This document shows positions 1 through 6,573 of a DNA stretch of 7,955 nt, piece by piece; within the stretch, counting starts at the first letter, position 1, and each line of letters opens with the position of its first letter. The DNA comes from Holosporaceae bacterium (GTDB lineage Bacteria; Pseudomonadota; Alphaproteobacteria; UBA3830), in contig JAISYW010000077.1 in the NCBI GenBank assembly GCA_031269645.1, positions 1-7,955 of the forward strand. The letters run 5' to 3'. The translations under genes were made by a program, and so were the position numbers. A model generated the notes under the pieces. That model was not told the DNA's origin. It saw only the letters and a list, made by a program, of their open reading frames with translations, and did not search any database.

Positions 1-949
1 CGCGATACGGAAGTTCCAATTTTTGTAAAATTTTTTCTGCAGCTCTAGTCATACGCTCCAGCTCTTCTTCTCCTTTATCCGGATGAACTATGCTAACCAA
101 CTCCACTTTGCTGAATTGATGATTGCGAATCATGCCGCGATTGTCTCGTCCGGCAGCTCCGGCTTCCGAACGAAAACATGAAGAATATGCGGTCAAGCGA
201 ATCGGTAACTCGGAAACAGGAATAACGGTATCGCGCACTATATTCGTCAGAGGAACCTCCGCCGTTGGAATCAACCATCGATCGTCTGTTGTTACGAACA
301 AATCTTCAGCAAATTTTGGTAACTGTCCAGTTCCATACAGATTTTCTGACTTTACCAAATATGGAACGTTAATTTCTTCATATCCAAATTCTCTAATATG
401 GGAATCCAGCATAAAAGATTTCAGAGCTCGCTCCATTCTTGCAAGCGGGCCCCTTAATATCGTAAATCGACTTCCGGAAATTTTTGCAGCATTCGGAAAA
501 TCAATCATACCGAGCAGTTCCCCAATTTCATAGTGAGCCCTTGGTTTAAAATCAAACTTTGTGGGATCACCGACAACTCTTATGCATTTATTAGTCGTCT
601 CATCTTTTCCAATCGGAACGTCTGCCAGAGCAATGTTAGGGATAGTTGATAAAATCTCGCTTAGCTGACGTGCAAATTCACCGTCTTCGGCTTCTAGTTG
701 CTGAATTGTTTGCCTAATGGAAGTAGCTTCTTGTTCTAAAACGTCAACAGTTTCTTTTTGGGCTTTAGCTTGCCCGACAATGGAAGCTAACTCGTTTCGA
801 CGAGCTTGCATAAGTTGTAATCTGGAAGCCACTTCCCTTTTTTTTGTATCAATTTCAATTAGTAAATTAGATATTGGATGAAAATTCCTATCTTGCAAAG
901 CTTTATCGAAAAAATCTCTATTTTCGCGTATCCATTTTATATCATGCAT
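1..949 (-). CDS. serS: Seryl-tRNA synthetase (SerRS), 3' end cut by window edge
   Basis: Class II aminoacyl-tRNA synthetase that charges tRNA-Ser (and tRNA-Sec where present) with serine in the cytoplasm. The frame is open for 316 codons from ATG (949-947) to the left edge with no stop; the family is about 420-430 residues, so roughly the last 110 residues with motif 3 lie outside. Residues 1-100 fit the N-terminal tRNA-binding coiled coil (MHDIKWIREN start, charged helices around 30-95). The catalytic core follows: a motif 1 region near 168-190 (LARMERALKSFMLDSH), TAEVPLTN near 229-236, and motif 2 near 258-283 (CFRSEAGAAGRDNRGMIR, then NHQFSKVEL), with the conserved FRSEAG arginine. The MHDIK start is typical of alphaproteobacterial SerRS, and GGAAAAA lies about 10 bases upstream. 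It follows orf92 by 70 bases in the same direction. Recognition is by motif and very confident. Confidence 0.97.
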   Translation of the reverse strand, partial: MHDIKWIRENRDFFDKALQDRNFHPISNLLIEIDTKKREVASRLQLMQARRNELASIVGQAKAQKETVDVLEQEATSIRQTIQQLEAEDGEFARQLSEILSTIPNIALADVPIGKDETTNKCIRVVGDPTKFDFKPRAHYEIGELLGMIDFPNAAKISGSRFTILRGPLARMERALKSFMLDSHIREFGYEEINVPYLVKSENLYGTGQLPKFAEDLFVTTDDRWLIPTAEVPLTNIVRDTVIPVSELPIRLTAYSSCFRSEAGAAGRDNRGMIRNHQFSKVELVSIVHPDKGEEELERMTRAAEKILQKLELPYR

Positions 950-981
950 TACTTTTTCCAACTAAAAGTAAAATTCTGAAG

Positions 982-990
982 AGTATACCA
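982..990 (-). promoter_or_regulatory. Possible internal promoter for serS (extended -10)
   Basis: On the minus strand the orf92-serS gap carries TGG-TATACT, an extended -10 (TGn plus 5 of 6 matches to TATAAT). It lies about 33 bases upstream of the serS ATG, so a transcript would start near 975. The -35 region is weak (TATATT at 17 bases). A second -10-like TATAAT lies at 997-1002 with an even poorer -35. It could give serS transcription independent of orf92. Composition is AT-rich here, so chance is a real alternative. Confidence 0.3.
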
Positions 991-1019
991 TATGCAATTA
1001 TAGAAATATAACGATTAAT

Positions 1020-1298
1020 CTATGCCAAATCTTTTGGATCTATATCCTGCAATGGAGTGGCTGAGTAAACCTGCATATTTTTTTCGTCGTTTGAAGCAAA
1101 ATAATAGCCAATCTCTCCTAAAATTTGAGAGCTATTTTCTTCGGAGGGAGGAATTTTATTAGTTTTTTCAGATTTTCTCAATCGATTATTCGAAGTATCG
1201 CTATTTTTTTTTAACCTAAAAATATATTGCAATGCATCGTTCAGAAACAGACCGACAAGAAAGGCCGCAAACAGTGTAAGCGCTGCAATTATATTCAT
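1020..1298 (-). CDS. Small single-span membrane protein, unrecognised (orf92)
   Basis: A 92-residue protein I do not recognise. Residues 3-25 form one hydrophobic segment (IIAALTLFAAFLVGLFLNDA), followed by a basic stretch (FRLKKN, RLRKSEK) and a polar, Ser/Asn/Glu-rich tail ending DPKDLA. This is a membrane-anchored layout with the positive residues after the span, which would put the tail in the cytoplasm by the positive-inside rule. There is no signal-peptidase site I trust and no cysteine. The stop is TAG. It lies 70 bases upstream of serS in the same direction, behind a good promoter, so the two may be cotranscribed. In many alphaproteobacteria tat genes precede serS, but nothing here looks like TatA, TatB or TatC. 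The evidence that it is real is its position, promoter and protein-like composition; function unknown. Confidence 0.65.
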   Translation of the reverse strand: MNIIAALTLFAAFLVGLFLNDALQYIFRLKKNSDTSNNRLRKSEKTNKIPPSEENSSQILGEIGYYFASNDEKNMQVYSATPLQDIDPKDLA

Positions 1299-1323
1299 TT
1301 CCAGTTCACCAAGTTATGCAGTA

Positions 1324-1353
1324 ATTATATCACCCGATATGATCTAAATTCAA
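1324..1353 (-). promoter_or_regulatory. Promoter for orf92-serS
   Basis: On the minus strand, TTGAAT (1348-1353) and a perfect TATAAT (1324-1329) are separated by 18 bases, and the -10 is preceded by TG-A, making an extended -10 (TGATATAAT). Transcription would begin near 1316, leaving a leader of about 18 bases before the orf92 ATG at 1298. This is the best sigma-70-type promoter in the window. It sits in the 201-base divergent region between orf92 and the tlpA-like gene. Confidence 0.65.
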
Positions 1354-1454
1354 TGTTTACTTAGAGTTCCATTAGATTATTTTCATGCGGATATTGTCTT
1401 GGAAAAGGAATGTCTTCTTTTTCGTATGGCTCTAGATTTCCTCTTCTTCCGCAT

Positions 1455-1462
1455 GATATAAG
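1455..1462 (+). promoter_or_regulatory. Possible extended -10 promoter for the tlpA-like/hslVU operon
   Basis: TG-A-TATAAG is an extended -10 matching TATAAT at 5 of 6 positions, 37 bases before the ATG at 1500. A start near 1469 would give a leader of about 31 bases containing the AAGG ribosome site. The -35 region at 16-18 bases is poor. If real, it excludes the upstream in-frame ATG at 1410 as the start. No heat-shock-type promoter was recognised ahead of hslV. Confidence 0.35.
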
Positions 1463-1499
1463 TACGGTACAAATTAAAAGTAGTATAAAGGTAGATTTC

Positions 1500-2120
1500 A
1501 TGACTTTCTTAAATACAACAAATATAAGAAACTATACAAAATATTTAACGCTATTTATATGGTTTGTCAGCAGTAATTGTTCCATAAGTGCATCAGATTT
1601 AAATTTTCTTAACAGATCGCAAAAAATAAAAATTTCTCAATCTTTTCAAGAAAGCGAGATGCCGTTTACAAATGAAGCCGGCTACATTTCCGGAGGAAAA
1701 CATTTTGATTACGCGATAACAGATGAATTCGGAAAAAAACATTATATTGCAGATTTTAAAGGAAACGTTCTCATAATTGTATTTTCGACTACTTGGTGCC
1801 CGAATTGTCCTTCTGTTCTTAAAGAGTTTAACTATTTAGTTAACGAATTCCAGCGATTAAATATAAAAAATGTGAAAATTGTTGTATTAAATATCGGTAG
1901 CGACTCCATAAAGACGCTAAAGACCTACTACAAGAATTATGATATTGCTATGCTAAATGCGTACGAATCCATACCTAGCAAAGCAATCGGCGGAATTCGC
2001 GGTGTTCCGGCCTGTTTGATTTTCGATAAAAATGGGAGCCCCGTATGGGGGTATGTAGGAGCCGGTGCGGATTACCAATCCCCCGAATTCATTAATTTTA
2101 TAAAAAAATTAGCTGATTAA
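1500..2120 (+). CDS. TlpA-like secreted thioredoxin-fold oxidoreductase
   Basis: A 206-residue thioredoxin-fold protein of the TlpA/ResA kind, expected to handle thiol-disulfide exchange in the periplasm. The N-terminus is a Sec signal peptide: basic residues (R10, K14), a hydrophobic core (YLTLFIWFV) and a likely cleavage after S-I-S-A near residue 31. The active site is W-C-P-N-C at residues 99-103, after the beta strand VLIIVFSTT, and the cis-proline loop is G-V-P at 168-170. The frame stays open back to an ATG at 1410, but 1500 is preferred: AAGG lies 8 bases upstream, the signal peptide begins there, and a candidate -10 lies between the two. It ends 11 bases before hslV, so it is probably cotranscribed with hslVU. 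The lipobox pattern is not met at C27. The substrate (cytochrome c maturation or other) cannot be told from sequence. Confidence 0.88.
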   Translation: MTFLNTTNIRNYTKYLTLFIWFVSSNCSISASDLNFLNRSQKIKISQSFQESEMPFTNEAGYISGGKHFDYAITDEFGKKHYIADFKGNVLIIVFSTTWCPNCPSVLKEFNYLVNEFQRLNIKNVKIVVLNIGSDSIKTLKTYYKNYDIAMLNAYESIPSKAIGGIRGVPACLIFDKNGSPVWGYVGAGADYQSPEFINFIKKLAD

Positions 2121-2131
2121 GGAACGAAACA

Positions 2132-2671
2132 ATGGCGTGGATGGGAACAACCATTCTTTCAATAAGAAAAGGAAATCAAGTTGTCATTGCTGGAGACGGC
2201 CAAGTTACGTTAGGTAATTCTATCCTGAAAGCTAATGCAAAAAAAGTAAGGTTTTTATCCTCCGGAGACGTGTTAACCGGATTTGCCGGGTCAACAGCGG
2301 ACGCATTTACTTTGTTCGAAAGATTAGAAGCGAAGCTTGATCAATATCCCGGGCAACTTCAAAGAGCTTGGGTGGAATTGGCCAAAGATTGGCGCACAGA
2401 TAAATATCTGCGAAAATTGGAAGCGATGATGGCTGTTGTTAATAAAGATATTTCATTGTTAATTAGCGGAGTGGGAGACGTTTTAGAACCGTCTGATGGA
2501 ATTATAGGAATAGGTTCGGGCGGAAATTTTGCCCTTGCGGCGGCTAGAGCTTTGATCGACCTTGATTTGTCTGCGGAAGAAATTGCAAAAAAATCTATGA
2601 AAATAGCCGGAGATTTGTGTATTTATACCAACCATTCCATTATTTTAGAAAAAATCGATATTGCGGGGTAA
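2132..2671 (+). CDS. hslV: ATP-dependent protease peptidase subunit HslV (ClpQ)
   Basis: Threonine peptidase of the HslVU (ClpQY) complex: dodecameric HslV cuts proteins that HslU unfolds in the cytoplasm. It has 179 residues, against 176 in E. coli. The nucleophile is Thr6, after a five-residue propeptide M-A-W-M-G that must be removed; alphaproteobacterial HslV typically carries such an extension ending in W-x-G. Counting from Thr6, the expected catalytic residues are present: D22 in AGDGQ, K38 in NAKKVR and S129 in GIGSGGN. Other family signatures are [36 protein letters not shown] and the C-terminal CIYTNH. AAGGA lies 9 bases before the ATG. It is followed by hslU after 3 bases, the usual pairing. 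All family landmarks are intact, so it should be active. Confidence 0.98.
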   Translation: MAWMGTTILSIRKGNQVVIAGDGQVTLGNSILKANAKKVRFLSSGDVLTGFAGSTADAFTLFERLEAKLDQYPGQLQRAWVELAKDWRTDKYLRKLEAMMAVVNKDISLLISGVGDVLEPSDGIIGIGSGGNFALAAARALIDLDLSAEEIAKKSMKIAGDLCIYTNHSIILEKIDIAG

Positions 2672-2674
2672 TTT

Positions 2675-3982
2675 ATGACGTCGTCCTTAACGCCAAATCA
2701 AATAGTTTCGGAATTGGATCGTTTTATTGTTGGTCATTTGGAGGCCAAAAAAGCAGTGGCGATCGCTTTGCGTAACCGTTGGAGACGACAACAAGTTCCA
2801 AGCCCCTTAAAAGAAGAAATTTTACCGAAAAATATACTCATGATAGGGCCTACAGGCGTAGGAAAAACTGAAATTGCAAGAAGGTTGGCAAAACTCGCCA
2901 ATGCTCCTTTCATAAAAGTAGAAGCTACAAAATTTACGGAGGTCGGATATGTGGGGCGCGACGTCGAGCAAATAGTTCGCGATTTAGTAGAAATGTCCGT
3001 ATCTAGAACAAAAGAAAATCACAGACAGCTATTCAAAGAACAAGCGAAACTTCAAGCGGAAAGTAGGATCATCGGTGCTCTTGTCGGCGAAAATGCAAGT
3101 CCGGAGACTCGAAATAAATTCGAACAAATGCTTAAGAACGGGCAGTTAGAAGATAAAGAAATCGAAATAAATGTTCTGGACAATTCGTCTAGTCGATATT
3201 TCGATATTCCGGGAATGCCTGGTGCGCAAATCGGTATGGTAAATTTATCTGATATGATGAGTAATGTTCTTGGAATAAATAAAACGAAAAAAAGAAAAAT
3301 TAGCATACGCGAGGCGCGTCTGTTAATTGCAAACGAAGAGAGCGAAAAATTAATTGATCATGATAAAACAATTCGCGAAGCAATTTTTGCAGTAGAACAA
3401 AACGGCATTGTTTTCATTGATGAAATTGATAAAATTTGCACGAAAAATCATTCTGGAGCGGAAGTTAGTCGCGAAGGCGTACAACGTGATTTGTTGCCAC
3501 TAATCGAAGGGTGCTCTGTTACAACCAAATATGGAACCGTAAAAACAGATCATATTTTATTTATAGCATCAGGCGCGTTTCATGTTTCCAAACCGTCCGA
3601 TTTGCTTCCGGAACTCCAGGGGCGACTGCCAATTCGCGTAGAATTAAAAAATTTAACCGAAGATGATTTTGTCAGAATTCTAATGGAAACCGACAGCAGT
3701 TTAATCAAGCAATATCGCGCCCTTTTGAAGGTTGAAGGCGTACATATCGATTTCACCGAAGATGGAACAAAGAAAATTGCCGAGTTAGCGGCAGTTGTTA
3801 ACCAAAACGTCGAGAATATTGGAGCTCGTCGTCTCCATACGATTATCGAAAAATTACTGGAGGATGTAAGTTTTTCAGCCGATCAAAAATTCAACGAAAC
3901 CGTCGTAATAGATGCCAAATACGTCGACAAAAAAGTGGGACATTTAGCTGTACACAGAGATTTATCGCGGTTCATTTTATAA
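2675..3982 (+). CDS. hslU: HslU (ClpY) ATPase subunit of the HslVU protease
   Basis: AAA+ unfoldase that caps HslV and feeds it unfolded substrates using ATP. It has 435 residues, close to the 443 of E. coli. Visible in order: the N-terminal [18 protein letters not shown]; Walker A GPTGVGKT at 58-65; the central-pore loop G-Y-V-G at 91-94; the intermediate (I) domain at about 110-235, including [10 protein letters not shown] and a Lys-rich segment; Walker B IVFIDE at 245-250; the arginine-finger segment [11 protein letters not shown] near 314-324; and sensor 2 G-A-R-R at 383-386. The C-terminus DLSRFIL is the conserved tail that inserts into HslV to activate it. The start is 3 bases after the hslV stop, with a G-rich site just upstream. 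Every functional element is present and no abnormality was seen. Confidence 0.98.
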   Translation: MTSSLTPNQIVSELDRFIVGHLEAKKAVAIALRNRWRRQQVPSPLKEEILPKNILMIGPTGVGKTEIARRLAKLANAPFIKVEATKFTEVGYVGRDVEQIVRDLVEMSVSRTKENHRQLFKEQAKLQAESRIIGALVGENASPETRNKFEQMLKNGQLEDKEIEINVLDNSSSRYFDIPGMPGAQIGMVNLSDMMSNVLGINKTKKRKISIREARLLIANEESEKLIDHDKTIREAIFAVEQNGIVFIDEIDKICTKNHSGAEVSREGVQRDLLPLIEGCSVTTKYGTVKTDHILFIASGAFHVSKPSDLLPELQGRLPIRVELKNLTEDDFVRILMETDSSLIKQYRALLKVEGVHIDFTEDGTKKIAELAAVVNQNVENIGARRLHTIIEKLLEDVSFSADQKFNETVVIDAKYVDKKVGHLAVHRDLSRFIL

Positions 3983-3992
3983 AAGTTTTTGA

Positions 3993-4086
3993 GTCTTACT
4001 TTAAGACAAGAGTAGAATTTTTTGCAACTGCAGTTATGGCTGTAGCTCTTGTCATGTAATCGTCAGCAATTTCCTGGATCGCTGAC
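3993..4086. repeat. Cluster of inverted repeats after hslU
   Basis: Several perfect short inverted repeats crowd into 94 bases: GTCTTA-CTT-TAAGAC (3993-4007), GACAAGAG (4005-4012) with CTCTTGTC (4046-4053), the palindrome AACTGCAGTT (4026-4035) inside that pair, and GTCAGC (4062-4067) with GCTGAC (4081-4086). The first hairpin starts 10 bases after the hslU stop and is followed, 10 bases later, by six T's. This is too loose for a classical intrinsic terminator, but a role in hslU transcript ending or stability is possible. No known RNA family was recognised. Confidence 0.4.
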
Positions 4087-4184
4087 AGTTCTCGAGCTTT
4101 TCCTTTAGCTGTACAGTTTCCACCGTAGTTGATATATATTACATAAAATCTGGGAAAAAAACATGAAGACTTGCATTCTAGGAA
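3996..4184 (-). pseudogene. Possible gene remnant: start-less open frame between hslU and dapB
   Basis: On the minus strand a frame is open for 62 sense codons and ends at TAA (3998-3996). It has no ATG, GTG or TTG start except an ATG late in the frame (4055-4053). The last 40 or so residues look protein-like, with Ala, Lys and Glu rich helices (for example GKARELSAIQEIADD, then YMTRATAITAVAKN) unlike the Ile/Asn/Lys-rich peptides that AT-rich noncoding DNA usually gives. The upstream part overlaps the dapB promoter and start, so if it was a gene it has lost its beginning. I recognise no family. Chance is a serious alternative, because an open stretch of this length is not rare, and the same bases form the inverted repeats noted here. 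Confidence 0.2.
4110..4138 (+). promoter_or_regulatory. Possible promoter for dapB-nth
   Basis: TGTACA (4110-4115, 4 of 6 matches to TTGACA) lies 17 bases before TATATA (4133-4138), which is preceded by TG-A to give an extended -10. Transcription would begin near 4145, about 18 bases before the dapB ATG. The leader holds the dapB ribosome site TGGGA (4151-4155). It gives dapB its own transcription start after the intergenic break behind hslU. Confidence 0.4.
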
Positions 4185-4837
4185 TTACCGGCAGGGTTGG
4201 TAAAATTCTCGCGTCGATGATATCCGGCGATGACAAATTGGCTGGCGGAATTTCGACCAAAACAACTTTGCCGGAATTAGAAAAAATATTAAACAATAGC
4301 GATATTTTAATAGATTTTTCAACTCCAAAAGCTATTTTAGGAACGTTGGAAATAGCTTGCAAACACAATGTAGCCATCGTAAGCGGTACGACTGGCTTTA
4401 GTAAAGATGATTTTGAAAAAATAAAGGAGTTCTCGAATAGTATTCCAATATTACACGCTAGTAATTTCAGTGTATGTGTACACCTGATGGCCGTTTTGCT
4501 GAAAAAATGCGAAAAAGTTTTGCATGATTTCGATTTTAACATTATCGATATGCATCATAGCCGGAAAAAAGACGCTCCTTCCGGTACAGCGTTATATTTG
4601 GCTGAACGAATTGAAAAAAAAGCGCAAATCGTCTCAATTAGATCCGGAAATATATGCGGAGACCACGTCTGCAATTTTGTTGGCGAAAACGAAATGCTTT
4701 CTATTTCTCATCGAGTCTTTAACAAAAATCTTTTTGCTGCCGGAGCGTTGAATTGCGCCCGTTGGATTATGGGTAAAAAGCCTAAACTGTACACTATGCG
4801 CGATTATTTAGAGGACAAACTGAATTGTCTCGAGTAG
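4163..4837 (+). CDS. dapB: 4-Hydroxy-tetrahydrodipicolinate reductase DapB
   Basis: Cytoplasmic NAD(P)H-dependent reductase of the diaminopimelate/lysine pathway, which supplies peptidoglycan precursor. The N-terminal nucleotide site is G-I-T-G-R-V-G (7-13; most family members have GRMG). Next come LIDFSTP (49-55), the SGTTGFS loop (74-80), the ASNFSVCVHL segment (99-108) and the signature HHSRKKDAPSGTA (131-143). In the signature, H131/H132 and K135 align with the E. coli catalytic His159/His160 and Lys163. At 224 residues it is about 45-50 shorter than E. coli DapB (about 270); the loss falls mainly in the Rossmann half, between the Gly motif and LIDF. Short forms of this kind are seen in reduced bacteria (general knowledge, not checked). 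GGGA lies about 8 bases before the ATG. The stop TAG overlaps the start of nth by 13 bases, suggesting translational coupling. Confidence 0.96.
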   Translation: MKTCILGITGRVGKILASMISGDDKLAGGISTKTTLPELEKILNNSDILIDFSTPKAILGTLEIACKHNVAIVSGTTGFSKDDFEKIKEFSNSIPILHASNFSVCVHLMAVLLKKCEKVLHDFDFNIIDMHHSRKKDAPSGTALYLAERIEKKAQIVSIRSGNICGDHVCNFVGENEMLSISHRVFNKNLFAAGALNCARWIMGKKPKLYTMRDYLEDKLNCLE

Positions 4838-5457
4838 ACGAAATTTGTAAAAGGTTATCAACCTCCATAAAATGGCCAATGACCGAGTTGGATTATGTAT
4901 CCGATTACACATTTTTAATCGCGGTCGTTTTATCTGCCCAAACTACAGATGCGCAGGTAAATAAAGTCACTAGTCGTCTTTTTAAGAAATACAAAACAGT
5001 GGACGATGTTTTGGAGGCCGGATTAGAGAAATTTCAAAACGAAATTCGCTCCGTTGGACTTTTTCGAAATAAAGCCGCAAATATTATCAAATTGAGCGAA
5101 ATTTTAAAGGAGCATTTCAACTCCAGAGTACCAGATTCTCGGGAGGCATTGGAAACATTGCCGGGCGTTGGAAGAAAGACCGCCAACGTCGTCTTAAATA
5201 ATTGATTGGGAAAGCCGGTAATTGCGGTGGACACTCACGATTTAAGAGTCAGCAAAAGATTGGGATTTTCGGATAGCTACAATCCCATCAAAGTTGAACA
5301 AGATTTAGAAAAAATCATTCCACTCAAATATAAGAAAAATGCAAGTAATCTGCTAGTTTTGCATGGTAGATACACGTGCAAAGCTAAAAAGCCCTTGTGT
5401 TCCTGCTGCATTTTAAAAGATCTTTGTAATAACGCAGATAATTCCACTAAAGTATAA
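4825..5457 (+). pseudogene. nth: Endonuclease III, full length but with one in-frame TGA
   Basis: DNA glycosylase/AP lyase that removes oxidised pyrimidines in base excision repair. Reading through a TGA at 5203-5205 (codon 127) gives 210 positions, against 211 in E. coli. Before it: IAVVLSAQTTDAQVN (about 31-45) and the helix-hairpin-helix LPGVGRKTANVVLN, with the catalytic lysine in GRKTA. After it: the catalytic aspartate in AVDTH, LHGRYTCKAKK, and the four cysteines of the [4Fe-4S] cluster with spacing C-x6-C-x2-C-x5-C. The TGA falls where E. coli has the Ala of NTAFG, a site where Trp is not conserved. The start is TTG, 10 bases after GAGG (4811-4814) inside dapB; no ATG would keep the N-terminus. 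It is either a recent nonsense mutation or a UGA read as an amino acid. A split protein restarting at TTG 5206 is unlikely, as lysine and aspartate would be separated. Confidence 0.93.
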
Positions 5458-5480
5458 ATATATCTATCTTTCGAAAATTT

Positions 5481-5489
5481 TGATAAAAT
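5481..5489 (+). promoter_or_regulatory. Possible extended -10 promoter for hflK-hflC-degP
   Basis: TG-A-TAAAAT in the 57-base nth-hflK gap is an extended -10 with 5 of 6 matches to TATAAT. It would start RNA near 5496, about 19 bases before the hflK ATG, with the ribosome site GGAG at 5505-5508. The -35 region (5460-5467) is poor. No heat-shock-type promoter was recognised, although these genes are often stress-regulated. Confidence 0.35.
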
Positions 5490-5514
5490 GCCTCGCAAAG
5501 TATCGGAGTATTAA

Positions 5515-6573
5515 ATGTCGTCGAAAAATCCATGGGATAATGATGAAAATCCTTGGAAGAAAAAAGGATTGAGCGCTGATTTTCCTTTCGATTTTTTTCA
5601 AGACCTTAAAAGAAGAATTGAAAATTGGAGAAAATTAAATAATAAGCCGCCTTCTATAAAACTATTTTACGCGATTATCTGTACCATTGTCGTTTTGTAC
5701 TTCGGGTCTGGATTTTATCAAGTACAATATGACCAGCGAGGAATAGTACTGCGATTTGGAGAGTGGGTACGCACTGTAAAACCAGGCTTGCAATACATTC
5801 TGCCGTATCCATTCGAAACTGTTTTTTTGCAAAAGGTAACGACCGTTAATCAAATAGACATAGGTTCTTTTTTTAAGAATCAACAAGACGAAAATTTAAT
5901 GCTAACCGGAGATTCAAATTTAGCTAATATCAGCTTTAGCGTGCTGTGGAAAATAAAAGAAAATGGCGTGGAAGATTATCTTTTTAATGCAAAATCTCCG
6001 CAAATCACAGTAAAGGCCGTAGCCGAAAGCTCGATGAGAGAAATTGTTGGTCAGACTCCATTTACGTATGTTCAAACGGAAGGACGAAGCGAAATTCAAA
6101 ATAAGGTTAAAGCAAACCTACAATCTGTTATGGATGAATATAAAATGGGAATAGAAATCATACGCGTTGAATTGCAGCGCGTCGAGCCTCCGGCTTCGGT
6201 TGTCGATTCTTTTAGAGACGTTGAGCGAGCGCAGGCCGAACAACAAAGCGAAAAAAATAAAGCCGAAGCTTATGACAGAGAAACTCGAGCGAGAACTAGA
6301 GGATTAATCGCCGAACAGATAAACAATGGCGAAGCAAAAAAGCGTTCCATAGTAGAAACCGCTCGCGGGTCTGTCGCTAGGTTTTTATCGACTTATTCCC
6401 AATATAAGTTAGCGCCGGATATTGTGTCGAAACGTTTATATATTGAAACCATGCGAGATATTTATAAGGATGTAAATAAAATTATTATCGACAGTGATGT
6501 AAAGTCCGTTCCATATCTTCCTCTAACCGAACTATACAAGCTAACAAACAACGCTAAGGATGATGAGAAATGA
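5515..6573 (+). CDS. hflK: HflK, SPFH-domain modulator of FtsH protease
   Basis: Inner-membrane protein that assembles with HflC into a large periplasm-facing complex around FtsH and modulates its degradation of membrane proteins. It has 352 residues. The cytoplasmic N-terminus carries the P-W motifs (NPWDNDENPWKK, 5-16). One membrane span lies at about 50-68 (LFYAIICTIVVLYFGSGF). The SPFH/band 7 domain follows: GIVLRFGEWVRTVKPGLQYILPYPFE (read in two parts, 76-101), LMLTGDSNLANISFSVLWKI (118-137) and ESSMREIVGQ (161-170). A charged helix at about 226-275, rich in Glu, Lys, Ala and Arg, fits the coiled coil, and a short polar tail follows. GGAG lies 6 bases before the ATG. The stop TGA overlaps the hflC start (ATGA). 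It is the only apparent TGA terminator among the complete genes; if UGA were sense, the protein would gain seven residues to TAA at 6592-6594. Confidence 0.96.
   Translation: MSSKNPWDNDENPWKKKGLSADFPFDFFQDLKRRIENWRKLNNKPPSIKLFYAIICTIVVLYFGSGFYQVQYDQRGIVLRFGEWVRTVKPGLQYILPYPFETVFLQKVTTVNQIDIGSFFKNQQDENLMLTGDSNLANISFSVLWKIKENGVEDYLFNAKSPQITVKAVAESSMREIVGQTPFTYVQTEGRSEIQNKVKANLQSVMDEYKMGIEIIRVELQRVEPPASVVDSFRDVERAQAEQQSEKNKAEAYDRETRARTRGLIAEQINNGEAKKRSIVETARGSVARFLSTYSQYKLAPDIVSKRLYIETMRDIYKDVNKIIIDSDVKSVPYLPLTELYKLTNNAKDDEK

Noticed and set aside
93..278. Short minus-strand frame within serS
   Set aside because: It lies in another frame of the real serS gene and overlaps SerRS motif 2 coding sequence.
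123..533. Open frame on the plus strand across serS
   Set aside because: It is antisense to serS, whose minus-strand frame carries the SerRS motifs; the plus-strand peptide resembles no protein.
1410..1499. Upstream start (ATG 1410) for the TlpA-like gene
   Set aside because: It would bury the signal peptide behind 30 unrelated residues, and the AAAGGA abuts the ATG with no spacing. ATG 1500 has a proper ribosome site and signal peptide.
3993..4026. Classical intrinsic terminator after hslU
   Set aside because: The 6-base stem is AT-rich and the T run begins about 10 bases after it rather than directly, so it does not meet the usual pattern.
3936..4115. Direct repeat TTTAGCTGTACA in hslU and before dapB
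   Set aside because: It is a single 12-base match about 160 bases apart, one copy inside hslU coding sequence, with no flanking similarity; probably chance.
4105..4542. 145-codon open frame antisense to dapB
   Set aside because: dapB on the plus strand has complete family motifs over the same bases; the antisense peptide has no recognisable features.
5203..5205. Selenocysteine at the nth TGA
   Set aside because: The site aligns with a non-catalytic position (Ala in E. coli), not a functional Cys, and no clear SECIS-like hairpin is visible just downstream.
5206..5457. Separate gene starting at TTG directly after the nth TGA
   Set aside because: Its 83 residues are exactly the C-terminal part of endonuclease III with the iron-sulfur cluster. 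There is no ribosome site of its own, and the catalytic lysine lies in the other half.
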